Below are positions 25,889-34,969 of a stretch of DNA of 64,000 bases, in pieces (position 1 is the stretch's first letter; each line of letters begins with the position of its first letter). Both the position numbers and the translations under genes were made by a program. This DNA comes from Alteromonadaceae bacterium (lineage in GTDB: Bacteria; Pseudomonadota; Gammaproteobacteria; Enterobacterales; Alteromonadaceae). The stretch covers positions 62,001-126,000 of the forward strand of contig JABXHM010000003.1 in NCBI GenBank assembly GCA_013373625.1, in the 5' to 3' direction. A model generated the notes under the pieces. It searched no databases, had not been told where the DNA came from, and worked only from the letters and a program-made list of their open reading frames with translations.

Positions 25889-27035
25889 GCACATTGTCGT
25901 TGTCGTTAGCTTAGTACTTGCTGGTTCATGCCACGCCTTTGAAAACATACTGCCGTTATCGCAGGGGCTCACCCTGGCGCATGTCGAGGTAAATGGTAAA
26001 CCGCACACAATCCTCGTTACCGACGATAGGGGCAACGAGATTTCAGGCTACGATATTTCCGCCGCACTAACTCTCTATTCAGATCCTCTGGCGACGTTTC
26101 GGCACCTCGGATTTGATGAAATAAATGACATACTCAATGACATACCCAAAGAGCGACTGACAACATATCCATATGAAAAGCTGCTAAGCCCTGCCGGTAC
26201 TGGCACCCATCATATCGCACTGGGTCTCAACTATGCTGAACACGCCGCAGAGGTTAACGAACAGGATAAACCTTTTTTATTTCTTAAGCTCACTTCGCCT
26301 GACCGAAATACAGCGCTTGGTGTGGCGCCGGACGAACTTTTAGACTACGAGGCAGAAGTGTGCGCACGCCCTGTGACCGACATAGTGCAGCGTGATGCAC
26401 AAGTAACAAGCGTACATTTTGCGTTTTTTTTGTGTGGCGATTTTACCGACAGAGCAAGCCTGATACGCAATATTGATACGCAAAATATGCGCTCAGGAAA
26501 AGGCTTTAGCCAGGCAAAAAGTAAGCCGGGTTATTTTCCAACCGGGCCTTTTATGGTGATCCCGCGCCGCCCGAAGTGGTTTGTCAAACAGGTCGAAATT
26601 GCCTTATGGCATAATGACCAGCGCAAACAATATGCCTGGGCGAGTGAAATGATATGGGATCTGCCGGAAATAGTAAAACGCGTGAATAGCGCTCAACAAA
26701 CCCACCTGCCCACTCACGTGGCCGGTCAGCCTGACTGGTTTCCCAACAACCGGTTCACACCTGACATCACCCTTCTTACCGGCACCCCTTCAGGCGTGTT
26801 AATGCAGCCTCCGGGCATACTGTTTAAAATAAAACACGGCACCTGGTATTTTTTAAGCGGGCAATTTATTTATTCAGAGGCGTCTGTGACTGAGTATGTT
26901 ATTGAGCAGTATATTGACAAAGCAACGCGTGCTAAGCAGTTTTTACAACCCGGGGATAACGTTACAATTCGCGCGAGCTATCTGGGTGAGATAAACGTTG
27001 CGATTACAAAAGCCAACTCAAAATCAGGATTATAA
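25881..27035 (+). CDS. Exported fumarylacetoacetate hydrolase (FAH) family protein
   Basis: The 384-residue protein starts at the ATG at 25881, which has GGAGG five bases before it. That start creates a clear Sec signal peptide (MNKHIVVVVSLVLAGSCHAF). The FAH core is intact: LGLNYAEHAAEV, LFLKLTSPD, DYEAEVCARPV with the metal-binding Glu pair, GDFTDRASL, GKGFSQAKSKPGYFPTGPFMV and LLTGTPSGV. FAH-family enzymes hydrolyse C-C bonds of beta-diketones or act on related oxo-acids and lactones, usually in the cytosol. This one appears periplasmic. It overlaps the MipA-type gene by eight bases and is probably under the divergent TetR regulator. The substrate is not deducible. Confidence 0.83.
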   Translation: MNKHIVVVVSLVLAGSCHAFENILPLSQGLTLAHVEVNGKPHTILVTDDRGNEISGYDISAALTLYSDPLATFRHLGFDEINDILNDIPKERLTTYPYEKLLSPAGTGTHHIALGLNYAEHAAEVNEQDKPFLFLKLTSPDRNTALGVAPDELLDYEAEVCARPVTDIVQRDAQVTSVHFAFFLCGDFTDRASLIRNIDTQNMRSGKGFSQAKSKPGYFPTGPFMVIPRRPKWFVKQVEIALWHNDQRKQYAWASEMIWDLPEIVKRVNSAQQTHLPTHVAGQPDWFPNNRFTPDITLLTGTPSGVLMQPPGILFKIKHGTWYFLSGQFIYSEASVTEYVIEQYIDKATRAKQFLQPGDNVTIRASYLGEINVAITKANSKSGL

Positions 27036-27082
27036 CGACGAATTGAGTGCTTAGGAGGGCCGGCTTACAAAATTATACGCAC

Positions 27083-27107
27083 AAAAAAACCGCGCAAATG
27101 CGCGGTT
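27083..27107 (-). terminator. Terminator of the rpsF-rpsR-rplI operon
   Basis: AACCGCGC (27088-27095) pairs with GCGCGGTT (27100-27107), and on the minus strand it is followed by a run of seven T. On the plus strand a shorter TTCTTTT follows, so it may also end the FAH-family gene. Confidence 0.85.
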
Positions 27108-27126
27108 CTTTTAAATCAGTCGGCGC

Positions 27127-27579
27127 TTACGCTTCGGCGATGATCACTACTTTAACAGTAGTCATTACGTCAGAGTGTAATTGCAGGTCGATATCGTACT
27201 CACCGGTTTCACGCAGAGTTCCGGTAGGCAGTTTAACTTCTGCTTTAGCCACTTCAACGCCTGCTGCAGTAATTGCATCAGCGATATCTTGTGTACCAAC
27301 AGAACCAAACAGTTTGCCTTCATCACCAGCAGGTGCAGCAATAGTTACTTCACCCAGCTCAGCAACTTTATCAGCACGAGCCTGCGCAGCAGCCAGCTCT
27401 TCAGCGATTTTCGCTTCAAGCTCAGCACGACGCGCTTCAAATTTTTCAACGTTTGCCTTAGTTGCAGGAACCGCTTTACCCTGTGGGAAAAGGAAGTTAC
27501 GTGCAAAACCAGCTTTAACAGTGACTGTGTCACCCAGACCGCCCAAGTTGGCGATTTTGTCCAGTAGAATGATTTCCAT
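27127..27579 (-). CDS. rplI: 50S ribosomal protein L9
   Basis: L9 binds 23S rRNA domain V near the L1 stalk. The 150-residue protein opens with [40 protein letters not shown], the standard N-terminal RNA-binding domain. It continues through the long connecting helix (about 45-75) to the C-terminal domain ([14 protein letters not shown]). It is the last gene of the ribosomal operon and is followed by a terminator. dnaB is not directly downstream here. Confidence 0.98.
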   Translation of the reverse strand: MEIILLDKIANLGGLGDTVTVKAGFARNFLFPQGKAVPATKANVEKFEARRAELEAKIAEELAAAQARADKVAELGEVTIAAPAGDEGKLFGSVGTQDIADAITAAGVEVAKAEVKLPTGTLRETGEYDIDLQLHSDVMTTVKVVIIAEA

Positions 27580-27606
27580 CGATGCTACCCCTTATTCTTC
27601 GCCAAA

Positions 27607-27834
27607 TTACTTATGAGAGTCAGTGTACGGAAGCAGTGCAAGAAAACGTGCACGCTTGATAGCACTAGACAGCTGACGCTGGTATTTAGCGCTGGTACCG
27701 GTAATACGACTAGGTACAATTTTACCGCTTTCAGTAACGTAGTTTTTCAACATTGCGATATCTTTGTAATCAATCTCAGTAACACCTTCTGCAGAGAAAC
27801 GGCAGAATTTACGACGTCTAAAAAAACGAGCCAT
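27607..27834 (-). CDS. rpsR: 30S ribosomal protein S18
   Basis: The 75-residue protein has the characteristic [22 protein letters not shown] start and the [32 protein letters not shown] core. It pairs with S6 in the 30S platform. It starts 12 bases after rpsF ends; the usual gammaproteobacterial priB between the two is missing. An AAGGAG-type site precedes the ATG. Confidence 0.98.
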   Translation of the reverse strand: MARFFRRRKFCRFSAEGVTEIDYKDIAMLKNYVTESGKIVPSRITGTSAKYQRQLSSAIKRARFLALLPYTDSHK

Positions 27835-27846
27835 GGTTAATTCTCC

Positions 27847-28245
27847 TTATTCTTCGCTTTCAGCAGATTCAGGTTTAGCTTCTGAACGCTCGCCACGTGG
27901 GGCTGAGTCTTCACGACGCTCACGACGCTCTTCCTTCATCATAGGTGAAGGTTCAGTTACCGCACCTTTGGTACGCATAACCATGTTACGCAGGATAACG
28001 TCGTTGAAACGGAAAGCAGTTTCCAGCTCTTCAACCGCTTCAGCATTGGCTTCAGCATTGATAAGAACATAGTGTGCTTTGTGCAGTTTTTCGATTGGGT
28101 AAGCCAGTTGACGACGGCCCCAGTCTTCCAAGCGATGGATTTGTCCGCCATCTTGCTTCAGAATTGTGGTATAACGCTCGATCATACCAGGTACTTGTTC
28201 ACTCTGATCAGGGTGAACCATAAAAACGATTTCGTAATGACGCAT
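27847..28245 (-). CDS. rpsF: 30S ribosomal protein S6
   Basis: The 132-residue form starts [26 protein letters not shown] and contains [28 protein letters not shown], both typical of S6. The acidic and basic tail (about 100-132) with several EERR repeats is a common disordered extension that may be glutamylated in some species. The frame is open 39 codons further up, but AAGGAG ahead of the ATG at 28245 fixes the start. First gene of rpsF-rpsR-rplI. Confidence 0.97.
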   Translation of the reverse strand: MRHYEIVFMVHPDQSEQVPGMIERYTTILKQDGGQIHRLEDWGRRQLAYPIEKLHKAHYVLINAEANAEAVEELETAFRFNDVILRNMVMRTKGAVTEPSPMMKEERRERREDSAPRGERSEAKPESAESEE

Positions 28246-28655
28246 TGAAACGCTCCTTACGGTTGTAGCCTCGCGCAGTACAGCCATCTGCATGGAGACA
28301 AGGAACTTAATTTGGGTGGCTGTAAGGGCGCGCATTATATAGAGCTTCTGCCCCCTGTACAAGCATTATTCAACAGTTTGTGTACGACGGTGGTTTTCGG
28401 CTGGTATGGCTCTTTTATGAAAGGCAGTGAGAAGAATGTATTTCTTACTCCTGCTAAGCAGATTTACAGTGGTAATTTGATAAGGTGATAAGGTGATATC
28501 ACAATTTAGCTTTGCCCTGGAGCTTTAATGAAACGCCTGCGAATTTTAAATACTGGGCTTCTAAATGAGTTTACTTCGTCTGCTAAAGACAAGTAACTAG
28601 CAAATTAACGGAAGTTGGCGAAGCGCAAGTGAATTTAGCGCAAGCTTGCAATGTC
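28246..28655. other. Upstream region of the ribosomal operon
   Basis: About 410 bases without a supported gene. The right part is A/T-rich. The rpsF promoter and leader should lie within the first 150 bases; no consensus element is clear to me. Confidence 0.4.
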
Positions 28656-28868
28656 TTAATTTGCAAAAAACGTTTCTATGCGTTCATAACGCTGAAAGGC
28701 ATTTGAAATTCCTCTATCTTTATAGGCAAAATTAATTGAGGGTTGAATAAGTGGCTCTATCCTGTCTAGCAACTCCAGGGAAGGATACGTTAGAGCCTCT
28801 AATTGACTCTGTTCTTGCTGAATACGCAAAATGACGTCCGGCAATTCCGCCTGTCCATCTTTTCTGTT
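28656..28868 (-). pseudogene. Possible 3' remnant of an unidentified gene
   Basis: This frame translates to a well-behaved, protein-like sequence of about 70 residues (for example LRIQQEQSQLEALTYPSLEL and RIEPLIQPSINFAYKDRGIS) ending in a stop, but there is no ATG. The frame is closed by an in-frame TAG at 28869-28871. A TTG at 28844 would give 62 residues and has no ribosome-binding site. It could be the C-terminal end of a deleted gene, or a genuine small gene with a rare start. I do not recognise the family. Confidence 0.3.
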
Positions 28869-28886
28869 CTAAGTCTATATCTTAAC

Positions 28887-29447
28887 CTAATCATAAACCT
28901 CAACTTTGATATTTTTTAAATGATAGGCAGCCGTGGCCACATCGTTCTCTATCAGAGAGACCTGCAGATAGCCGGTTGACCAGACAGGGTCAAAAGTAAA
29001 TTCGATACCATCGGCATTCTCTGCGTAAATAATTTGATTGGGCGGTGGAGGAGGATAATGTAAACAAGCGCCAAAATACGGCACTAAAAAAAAGCGCTTT
29101 ATTTTATCATCATCAGTAAATTCCAATGGCACTATAAAGCCAGGGATCCTAATTAGCTTACCACGCAACGTATCAACAACATTGGTGGATACCAGGGCCT
29201 GATGATAAGCACTGTCAGGGTCGCCAAGGCCCGCTTTTAATTTGCCTGCAATTTTGTCCGCCGGTGAGCCATCTGGAATTTCCCCAAGGGATTGTGGCGG
29301 GTTCGCCAGGAGCTCTCGCTCTTTTTCAGGTATTAAATCAACCCATTTAATGGTTTCGGCATTGTCAGCGACGGCCAGAGTCTGACCCGTTAAAAACCAG
29401 GCACCAGCAATAATGCTGATGAGTAAATGTCGAAAGGATAGTTGCAC
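28887..29447 (-). CDS. Exported DUF3299 protein
   Basis: The 186-residue protein has a signal peptide (LLISIIAGAWFLTGQTLAVA) and the DUF3299 hallmark FFLVPYFGACLHYPPPPPNQII, preceded by RIPGFIVPLEF. Such proteins occur across Alteromonadales and often lie near ABC-type membrane transport or periplasmic systems; the molecular role is unknown. I take GTG at 29447 as the start because TTGAGG lies about eight bases upstream. A GTG eight codons earlier would fall inside a stable hairpin. It is the last gene of the leftward amidohydrolase locus. Confidence 0.85.
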   Translation of the reverse strand: MQLSFRHLLISIIAGAWFLTGQTLAVADNAETIKWVDLIPEKERELLANPPQSLGEIPDGSPADKIAGKLKAGLGDPDSAYHQALVSTNVVDTLRGKLIRIPGFIVPLEFTDDDKIKRFFLVPYFGACLHYPPPPPNQIIYAENADGIEFTFDPVWSTGYLQVSLIENDVATAAYHLKNIKVEVYD

Positions 29448-29466
29448 AATACACAGCCTCAAACGG

Positions 29467-29500
29467 GGCACGGTACCGCCGTATACAACGATACCGTGCC
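29467..29500. repeat. Intergenic hairpin before the DUF3299 gene
   Basis: GGCACGGTA (29467-29475) and TACCGTGCC (29492-29500) are a perfect nine-base inverted repeat with a 16-base loop. It lies between two co-directional genes, 18 bases after the FGase-like stop and 20 bases before the DUF3299 start. No T-run follows, so mRNA stabilisation or attenuation is likelier than full termination. Confidence 0.65.
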
Positions 29501-29517
29501 GGATTTATATAACGCGA

Positions 29518-30465
29518 TTACCAGTTTGAATTGGCTTCAATAAACATCAGGTACTCGTTGACAGACAGCGCAAATGCCGCAGAAAATTTCTCCCGATTTT
29601 CCTCAGAGTCCCGCACGCCATCGTAATTGGCTTCAATCTGCAAACCAAACACCTTAGGATAATCTGCTGAGGTATAACGCCGGGTGTTATAGCCCCCGGT
29701 AAAATAAGGTTCTCCTTCCTGTGGGTAGGGATCAGACTGGCTCGGAACTGCCGGAAAGCCGGCGTCTGCCAAAAGGGTGCCCAACGCCTTTTCGCCGGTA
29801 AACAGTGTTTCAAGCGATAGTTTGTCATTGTCTCTCAGCACGTTTCTTAATGAGGTCTGTTCGACGCGCTCGGGATTAGTTTGCGGCGCTTCATAGCTTT
29901 CGGTCAAAGCCGGTGTTTTTAACAGATAGCCCAGCTCCAAACGCTTAACCGGATGACTCTGCCCGTGTAAATCGATATACATGGCATAGCCAAATTCGTC
30001 GATGGCCTGTTCCAGCGCACGCTCGACAGCCTGGTGATACTGCTCCCAGGTTTCCCCCATCAACGGTTTTTCACAGGTTGCAACGTCTTTATCCCGGTTA
30101 AGATCGATTTTTGCGCGGGCAATACGGGCGACAATTAAATGCGGCGTTTTGCCGTATTTAGCGAAGGCATTTTTAATCTCGAACGCCAAATCCGCAGTGT
30201 TATTGTCCATTACCTTGGCGCCACAGTCTTTATCGGCAATACCCTCTGGCTTAATCGTGCCGCCGTGTGGTGCACTGATCACCAGTGGCATGTTACCCTG
30301 AACGGTATCGAGCCAGCTTTCGTCAAACTGCGGCGGCTGGCTACCTGCGGTTTCCATGGTAGTGGTTTCTGGGGCTGTACAGCCCGCCTGAAGAAACGCG
30401 ATGGCCAGCAACGAGAACAGCCCCCATCGTTTAACCCGCTTGTAACTTTGATTTGTTATATCCAT
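29518..30465 (-). CDS. N-formylglutamate amidohydrolase-like lipoprotein
   Basis: The 315-residue protein has a lipoprotein signal peptide with lipobox LQAGC (Cys at about 29). The N-formylglutamate amidohydrolase fold then shows as PLVISAPHGG (zinc His), DNNTADLAFEI, RIARAKIDLNRDKD and MYIDLHGQSHP (metal ligands). Cytosolic HutG-type enzymes cleave N-formyl-Glu. The anchored form probably acts on another N-acyl amino acid or peptide in the periplasm. It follows the 583-residue amidohydrolase on the same strand, 66 bases away, and belongs to the receptor locus. Confidence 0.83.
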   Translation of the reverse strand: MDITNQSYKRVKRWGLFSLLAIAFLQAGCTAPETTTMETAGSQPPQFDESWLDTVQGNMPLVISAPHGGTIKPEGIADKDCGAKVMDNNTADLAFEIKNAFAKYGKTPHLIVARIARAKIDLNRDKDVATCEKPLMGETWEQYHQAVERALEQAIDEFGYAMYIDLHGQSHPVKRLELGYLLKTPALTESYEAPQTNPERVEQTSLRNVLRDNDKLSLETLFTGEKALGTLLADAGFPAVPSQSDPYPQEGEPYFTGGYNTRRYTSADYPKVFGLQIEANYDGVRDSEENREKFSAAFALSVNEYLMFIEANSNW

Positions 30466-30531
30466 TTTGCGATTTCCAATGTCATATTTTGCTGCTGTGG
30501 CAGCTGACTATGCAGCCGCCGCTTGATAGCA

Positions 30532-32283
30532 TTATTTGATAAACCGGACGTTATCCAACTCCATCCAGAACGACTCTTCCCCTTTGCCCGAAACACTTAT
30601 GCCAACAGAGCGTAAGCGCTGAATGTCCACTGGCTGTTTTCCTTTAAAGCTTTCGAAAGGCAGTACCATTTTTTGCCAGCCGCCAATCACATCGATATTG
30701 GCTGTGCCATTACCACCGTAAGCGCTCATGGAAATGGTATAGCTGCCGGGTTGTGCATTGATATCAAATGCCAGCCCTCTGAATTCAGACGCATCAACCG
30801 GCACAAAGCTGCCGTCAGATAACGGGAAGATCACGCCAGCTCTGGGGTTAGGTTTATTCTCAAGCTCAATAGCAACGCTAAGGTTGTGGTCGTCTTTTTC
30901 ACTACCTGGCTTTTCAATCATCAGTACATGACTGCGTGGGAAGCTATAATCCAGATCAGCACGGCGTAGGGTCCCGTACTGGGTCACACCACTTTCACCT
31001 TCAAAATTATCGATCATGGCGACTGCTGGCGTAGCCGGCGGAAGCTCAGGCCCTTGCTGACCAATCAGTTCGCCGTCTTTCACTACTTGAATACCATCTA
31101 CGTACACAGCAGTAATGTTGCGGAAATCAGAAATGTCATTCCACGGTTCACCGTTTACCAGCACAAAGTCTGCACGCTTGCCTACTTCAATAGTGCCGCG
31201 ATCATCGCCCACACCGAGGGCTTCGGCACTGCCGATAGTGCCTGCAATCAGCGCCTCTTTAGGGGTCACGCCAAAGCCCACCATTAATTCCATTTCCCGC
31301 ACACTGGACTCACCGAAAGGCGTGCGGCCTATGCCTGAGTCGGTACCCAGTGCCAGCTTGACGCCCGCTTCTTTGAATAACGTCAGATTATGTCGTGAAT
31401 TCTTCTGGCGGCGTTTACCGGCGGCAACCTGAATAGGCGAAAAGGACTGGATTTTATCCGGGCGCATTTCATAAACGGCCAGTGTCGGTGCGTAGTACAC
31501 ATCGTGCTCCTGCAACAGCTCAACCAGCTCATGGCTTGCCGGTTCGTCCTGAATGGCATGAGCAATAGCCGTCACATTGCCTAACGCAGCCCGTTTACCG
31601 CCGTCTGCTGACACAGTGTGAGTTAATACCGGCCAGCCACGTGCTTCAGCCTGTTTGGTCAGTTCGGTGAGCGCATGCAGGCTAATGTCGGTATCACTTT
31701 TGGGGTTTCCATAGCGCCAGCCATCAGCAAACACTTTGATGACGTCTGGCTGGAAGGTATCGAGATACTCCATGACTTTTTGCGCCTCTTCTGGCGAGGC
31801 CACTAAGCGGGTCATTCTCTCATCTGCCCAGTCAGCGCCGTGTCCGCCCGGTGGTGCGATCCGCGCAGCGTAAGCCACATGCGGAGAAATCAGGCTCTCT
31901 TTATGCCAGTTTCGCTTTGCTGCATAAGAGTCCGGCGAAGAGTGAAAATCGGTAGCGGTAGTCACGCCATACCTGAGGAGTTCGGTGGCCACAATCGAGC
32001 GGTTAGATGTCCAGTGAACATGAATATCACTCAAGCCAGCTACCATGCTCAGCCCTTCACCATCGACCATCGATGCGTCAGAAGGTTGCTTTAACCCGGG
32101 ACCAATATCTTGGATCCGGCCTTCTTGCACAATAACGTCGGCCACGTAAGGCTCGCTGCCAGTGCTGTCGAACACCGTAACATTATCGATAAAAATCGTA
32201 TTTGCACTGGCACTGGCACTGAAAGCGAGTACAGCATTGAATGTAAGTACCATTGCAACCGTGTTTGCTGTGTGTTTTATCAT
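30532..32283 (-). CDS. Exported amidohydrolase with C-terminal CIA30/CBM-like domain
   Basis: The 583-residue product has a signal peptide (ending ASASANTI). The amidohydrolase barrel (about 30-405) has metal ligands in SDIHVHW, VLTHTVS, AIAHAI and ALGTDSGIG, so it should be active. Residues about 420-580 form a beta-sandwich domain resembling CIA30/CBM11 (VAMIDNFEGESGVTQYGTLR ... ESFWMELDNVRF). Such a domain on an amidohydrolase may bind substrate or partners. The start is the ATG at 32283, with GGGAGAG upstream. The open frame extends further into the preceding gene. Only four bases separate it from that gene, so it is in the same operon. Confidence 0.88.
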   Translation of the reverse strand: MIKHTANTVAMVLTFNAVLAFSASASANTIFIDNVTVFDSTGSEPYVADVIVQEGRIQDIGPGLKQPSDASMVDGEGLSMVAGLSDIHVHWTSNRSIVATELLRYGVTTATDFHSSPDSYAAKRNWHKESLISPHVAYAARIAPPGGHGADWADERMTRLVASPEEAQKVMEYLDTFQPDVIKVFADGWRYGNPKSDTDISLHALTELTKQAEARGWPVLTHTVSADGGKRAALGNVTAIAHAIQDEPASHELVELLQEHDVYYAPTLAVYEMRPDKIQSFSPIQVAAGKRRQKNSRHNLTLFKEAGVKLALGTDSGIGRTPFGESSVREMELMVGFGVTPKEALIAGTIGSAEALGVGDDRGTIEVGKRADFVLVNGEPWNDISDFRNITAVYVDGIQVVKDGELIGQQGPELPPATPAVAMIDNFEGESGVTQYGTLRRADLDYSFPRSHVLMIEKPGSEKDDHNLSVAIELENKPNPRAGVIFPLSDGSFVPVDASEFRGLAFDINAQPGSYTISMSAYGGNGTANIDVIGGWQKMVLPFESFKGKQPVDIQRLRSVGISVSGKGEESFWMELDNVRFIK

Positions 32284-32287
32284 TTTT

Positions 32288-33556
32288 CTACTCTCCCTTG
32301 GTACCCGTTTTGCGATAAACATTGACCGCTTCATTAATGTAGCGCTGTTCCAGCAGATCCTGACGCGTCAATAGCGATTGAGGTTTTCCCTGAATATAAA
32401 GTGCAGTAAGTTGACTCAGTGGCTCCAGAGGATCACCGTCCCACACGGCGATGTCTGCACGCATACCCTGTTTAATCTGACCAATCCGGGCCAGCCCGAA
32501 CACCTCAGCAGGGATAGCGGAAATGGCTTTAATGGCTTCATCGTAAGGCAAGCCATTGCCCACCGCTATTCCGGCAAAATAGCGAATTTTGCCCGCATCA
32601 TGTGCCGATGTTGGCCCGCCAATTATGACTTTTACGCCGGCTTCATGCATTGACAGGATGTTCTGATTAGCGGCATTGATCATATCGAAGTTGCTGGGTA
32701 GGTTGTCGGTCGGATCGGCCACAACCGGAATGCCCGACTCGGCTATTTGACTGGCCACCATCCAACCTTCCGCAGCGCCCACCAAAATTGCTTTAATGTT
32801 GGTATCGGCGAGTATCTTTATCAGCGCGGTAATATCCGTAGCACGGTTAACCCGGAAGGCCATGGGAATTTCACCCCGCATTACCGGTGCAAGGGCTTTC
32901 AAGTCGTAGCGTGACCAGTTTTTCGCTTTGAATGGCCCCGCACTATCGCCGTTGTTGGCATAAGCAATGGCATCCTGAAGCTCTGCGCGCAGCCTTGGGA
33001 AGGTTGCTCCACGCCCAGAGGATACCGCTTTTAGATCCCAGAAAATGGCCTTGGCAGGCACAACTGATTCTGGGCTTGCACTATCTTCTGTGGTAAACCA
33101 GGCTGCCTGACCAGCGTAATGCGAATCCCGGCTGCTGCTAGGCGCTATTATAGCCCCAGTTACACCACCGCGCCGTGCTACCGGTATGGCAACAGAATAC
33201 GGGTTAATAATGTCTGCTACGTTGTAGGCTGCGGTGATCTGTTTATCATTTGACGCGCTTTCCGAGGCGTTAGCGCCGCCATTGATTTCCCGAATTCCCA
33301 GCGCACTCTCAGGGTTAATAAACCCCGGGGAGATAACCTGACCCGAATAGTCGATAACCCTTACCTCACCACTGGCTTTGATGGATGTGTCGACCCTGCT
33401 AACAATGCCATCGGTGATCAGTACATCCCCCTTACTGAGAGTGCCAGCGTCACTGGCTGTGATGATTCTTGCGTTTTTAAGTAACAAACTCTCAGCCTGA
33501 GCAGTTTGCAGCAACAAGCCATAAATAAGTACCAACGCCGAGATATATTTAGTCAT
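32288..33556 (-). CDS. Exported amidohydrolase paralogue lacking the metal-binding motifs
   Basis: The 422-residue protein has a signal peptide (ALVLIYGLLLQTAQAES) and the overall amidohydrolase frame: a composite beta-sandwich at both ends, VISPGFINPESALGIRE in the place of the usual GxxDxHxH, and GGPTSAHDAG where an Asp ligand is expected. The HxH pair and the barrel Asp are therefore missing, so it is probably catalytically dead or altered. It overlaps the upstream active amidohydrolase gene by eight bases. Paired amidohydrolases with one degenerate half occur in marine bacteria; a heteromeric complex is a reasonable inference. Confidence 0.87.
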   Translation of the reverse strand: MTKYISALVLIYGLLLQTAQAESLLLKNARIITASDAGTLSKGDVLITDGIVSRVDTSIKASGEVRVIDYSGQVISPGFINPESALGIREINGGANASESASNDKQITAAYNVADIINPYSVAIPVARRGGVTGAIIAPSSSRDSHYAGQAAWFTTEDSASPESVVPAKAIFWDLKAVSSGRGATFPRLRAELQDAIAYANNGDSAGPFKAKNWSRYDLKALAPVMRGEIPMAFRVNRATDITALIKILADTNIKAILVGAAEGWMVASQIAESGIPVVADPTDNLPSNFDMINAANQNILSMHEAGVKVIIGGPTSAHDAGKIRYFAGIAVGNGLPYDEAIKAISAIPAEVFGLARIGQIKQGMRADIAVWDGDPLEPLSQLTALYIQGKPQSLLTRQDLLEQRYINEAVNVYRKTGTKGE

Positions 33557-34883
33557 GAGATGTCTCCGAAATTGCCTGACCGGTTAAAAAATCAGAGGTA
33601 AACGAATGTGGCGCATTTAGGTCTACAACCACGGCACCATCAATAAAGACTTTTTCCGCCTTGGCGAAAATACTGAATGGATCGTGACTCCAGATAACCA
33701 CATCGGCAGACTTACCGGTGGTAAGGCTACCTGTACGATCATCAATACCCAGCGTCTTTGCCGGGTTTAGCGTAATCCATTGTAAAACTTGCTGACGACT
33801 AATCGGCTTGTTACCCCGCTTGGCCTGAGACATAGCTTTCGCAGCTTCTACGTTTAGCCGTTGGGCCAGAATACTGCTGTCGGAATGAATAAGTGTGTGT
33901 ACACCCGCCCACTCCAGCGCTGCAACGTTTAGTGGTGCTCCGTCATAAGCTTCCATTTTAAAGCCCCAGCGATCGGACCAGGTAGCAATGCCAATGCCTT
34001 CTTGTTGCAGTAAGTCGGCAATTTTGTAAGCTTCAGTAGCGTGATGAAAGGTACCAATCTTAAAGCCAAACTCGTGAGAAAGTGCGATCATCATGGCCAT
34101 TTCATCAGCGCGATAGCAGTGAATGTGGGTGGTGATTTCGCCGGTAAGAATGCCCGCGATAGTTTCCAGTTCAAGATCGGTTTTTACTTTGCCTTTTTGT
34201 TTTTTATCCAGATAGGCTTGGGCGTCGATAAATGCGTTGCGGAAGCCTTTCATATTGCCCATTCGGGTAAAGGGGTCTTTACCTTTTGCAGCATAATTGA
34301 TGGGGTTTTCACCACACGCCAACTTAGCGCCATAACGGGTTTCAGGCAGTTTCATATCCTGCACTCTGACTGCCGGAATATTTTTTAGCACCACCGAGCG
34401 CCCGTTGAACAGATTAGCCGAGCCGGGAAGGATGTTAAGCGTGGTAACGCCACCTTCCCTGACTCTTTCAAACCCGGGATCTTGCGGCCATACTGAGTGT
34501 TCTACCCAGACTTCCGCAGTGTTTTTTTCGGTTTTTTCGTTGCCGTTACGCATAGAGGGCATGCTTGGCGACGAAAAAGCGCCCAGGTGAGAATGGATAT
34601 CGATAATCCCCGGCGTGACCCATTTCCCTTCAGCGTTAATCACAGTAATACCTTTGGGAATAGCAATGTCGGCGCCTACTGCTGCTATTTTGCCATCGCG
34701 GATGATAACAGTGCCGTTAGCGATTTCGTGCTTATCTGCTGGCATAACGGTGGCGCCAACAATAGCCACATCTTCGGAGACTAAGGGTTGATAACTGGCA
34801 GTGTAGGGAGCGTCGCTGTTGGCGAAGCTCGCTCCGGTTAAACAAAGACTAACCGCAAGGGTAAGCATGGTTTTTAAATACAT
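33549..34883 (-). CDS. Exported metal-dependent amidohydrolase
   Basis: The 444-residue protein has a signal peptide (MLTLAVSLCLTGASFA). The amidohydrolase barrel has intact ligands in IIDIHSHLG, THIHCYRADE, GTFHHATEA and LIHSDSS. It belongs with the imidazolonepropionase-like and Xaa-dipeptidase-like members. Substrate is not predictable. GAGGA eight bases before the ATG at 34883 fixes the start; the frame is open 22 codons further. First of the three amidohydrolases and immediately downstream of the TonB receptor, which would supply the substrate to the periplasm. Confidence 0.88.
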   Translation of the reverse strand: MYLKTMLTLAVSLCLTGASFANSDAPYTASYQPLVSEDVAIVGATVMPADKHEIANGTVIIRDGKIAAVGADIAIPKGITVINAEGKWVTPGIIDIHSHLGAFSSPSMPSMRNGNEKTEKNTAEVWVEHSVWPQDPGFERVREGGVTTLNILPGSANLFNGRSVVLKNIPAVRVQDMKLPETRYGAKLACGENPINYAAKGKDPFTRMGNMKGFRNAFIDAQAYLDKKQKGKVKTDLELETIAGILTGEITTHIHCYRADEMAMMIALSHEFGFKIGTFHHATEAYKIADLLQQEGIGIATWSDRWGFKMEAYDGAPLNVAALEWAGVHTLIHSDSSILAQRLNVEAAKAMSQAKRGNKPISRQQVLQWITLNPAKTLGIDDRTGSLTTGKSADVVIWSHDPFSIFAKAEKVFIDGAVVVDLNAPHSFTSDFLTGQAISETSHD

Positions 34884-34969
34884 TAATACGTCCTCACGCA
34901 ATATGTGGGAAAAGAAATTCCAGAACAGCACATCAGCACTGGCTATCACCAGTGCTGATGTAAACCAAC

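Noticed and set aside
27047..27616. 189-codon plus-strand frame antisense to rplI
   Set aside because: It is the reverse reading of a highly expressed ribosomal gene with biased codons, a common artefact.
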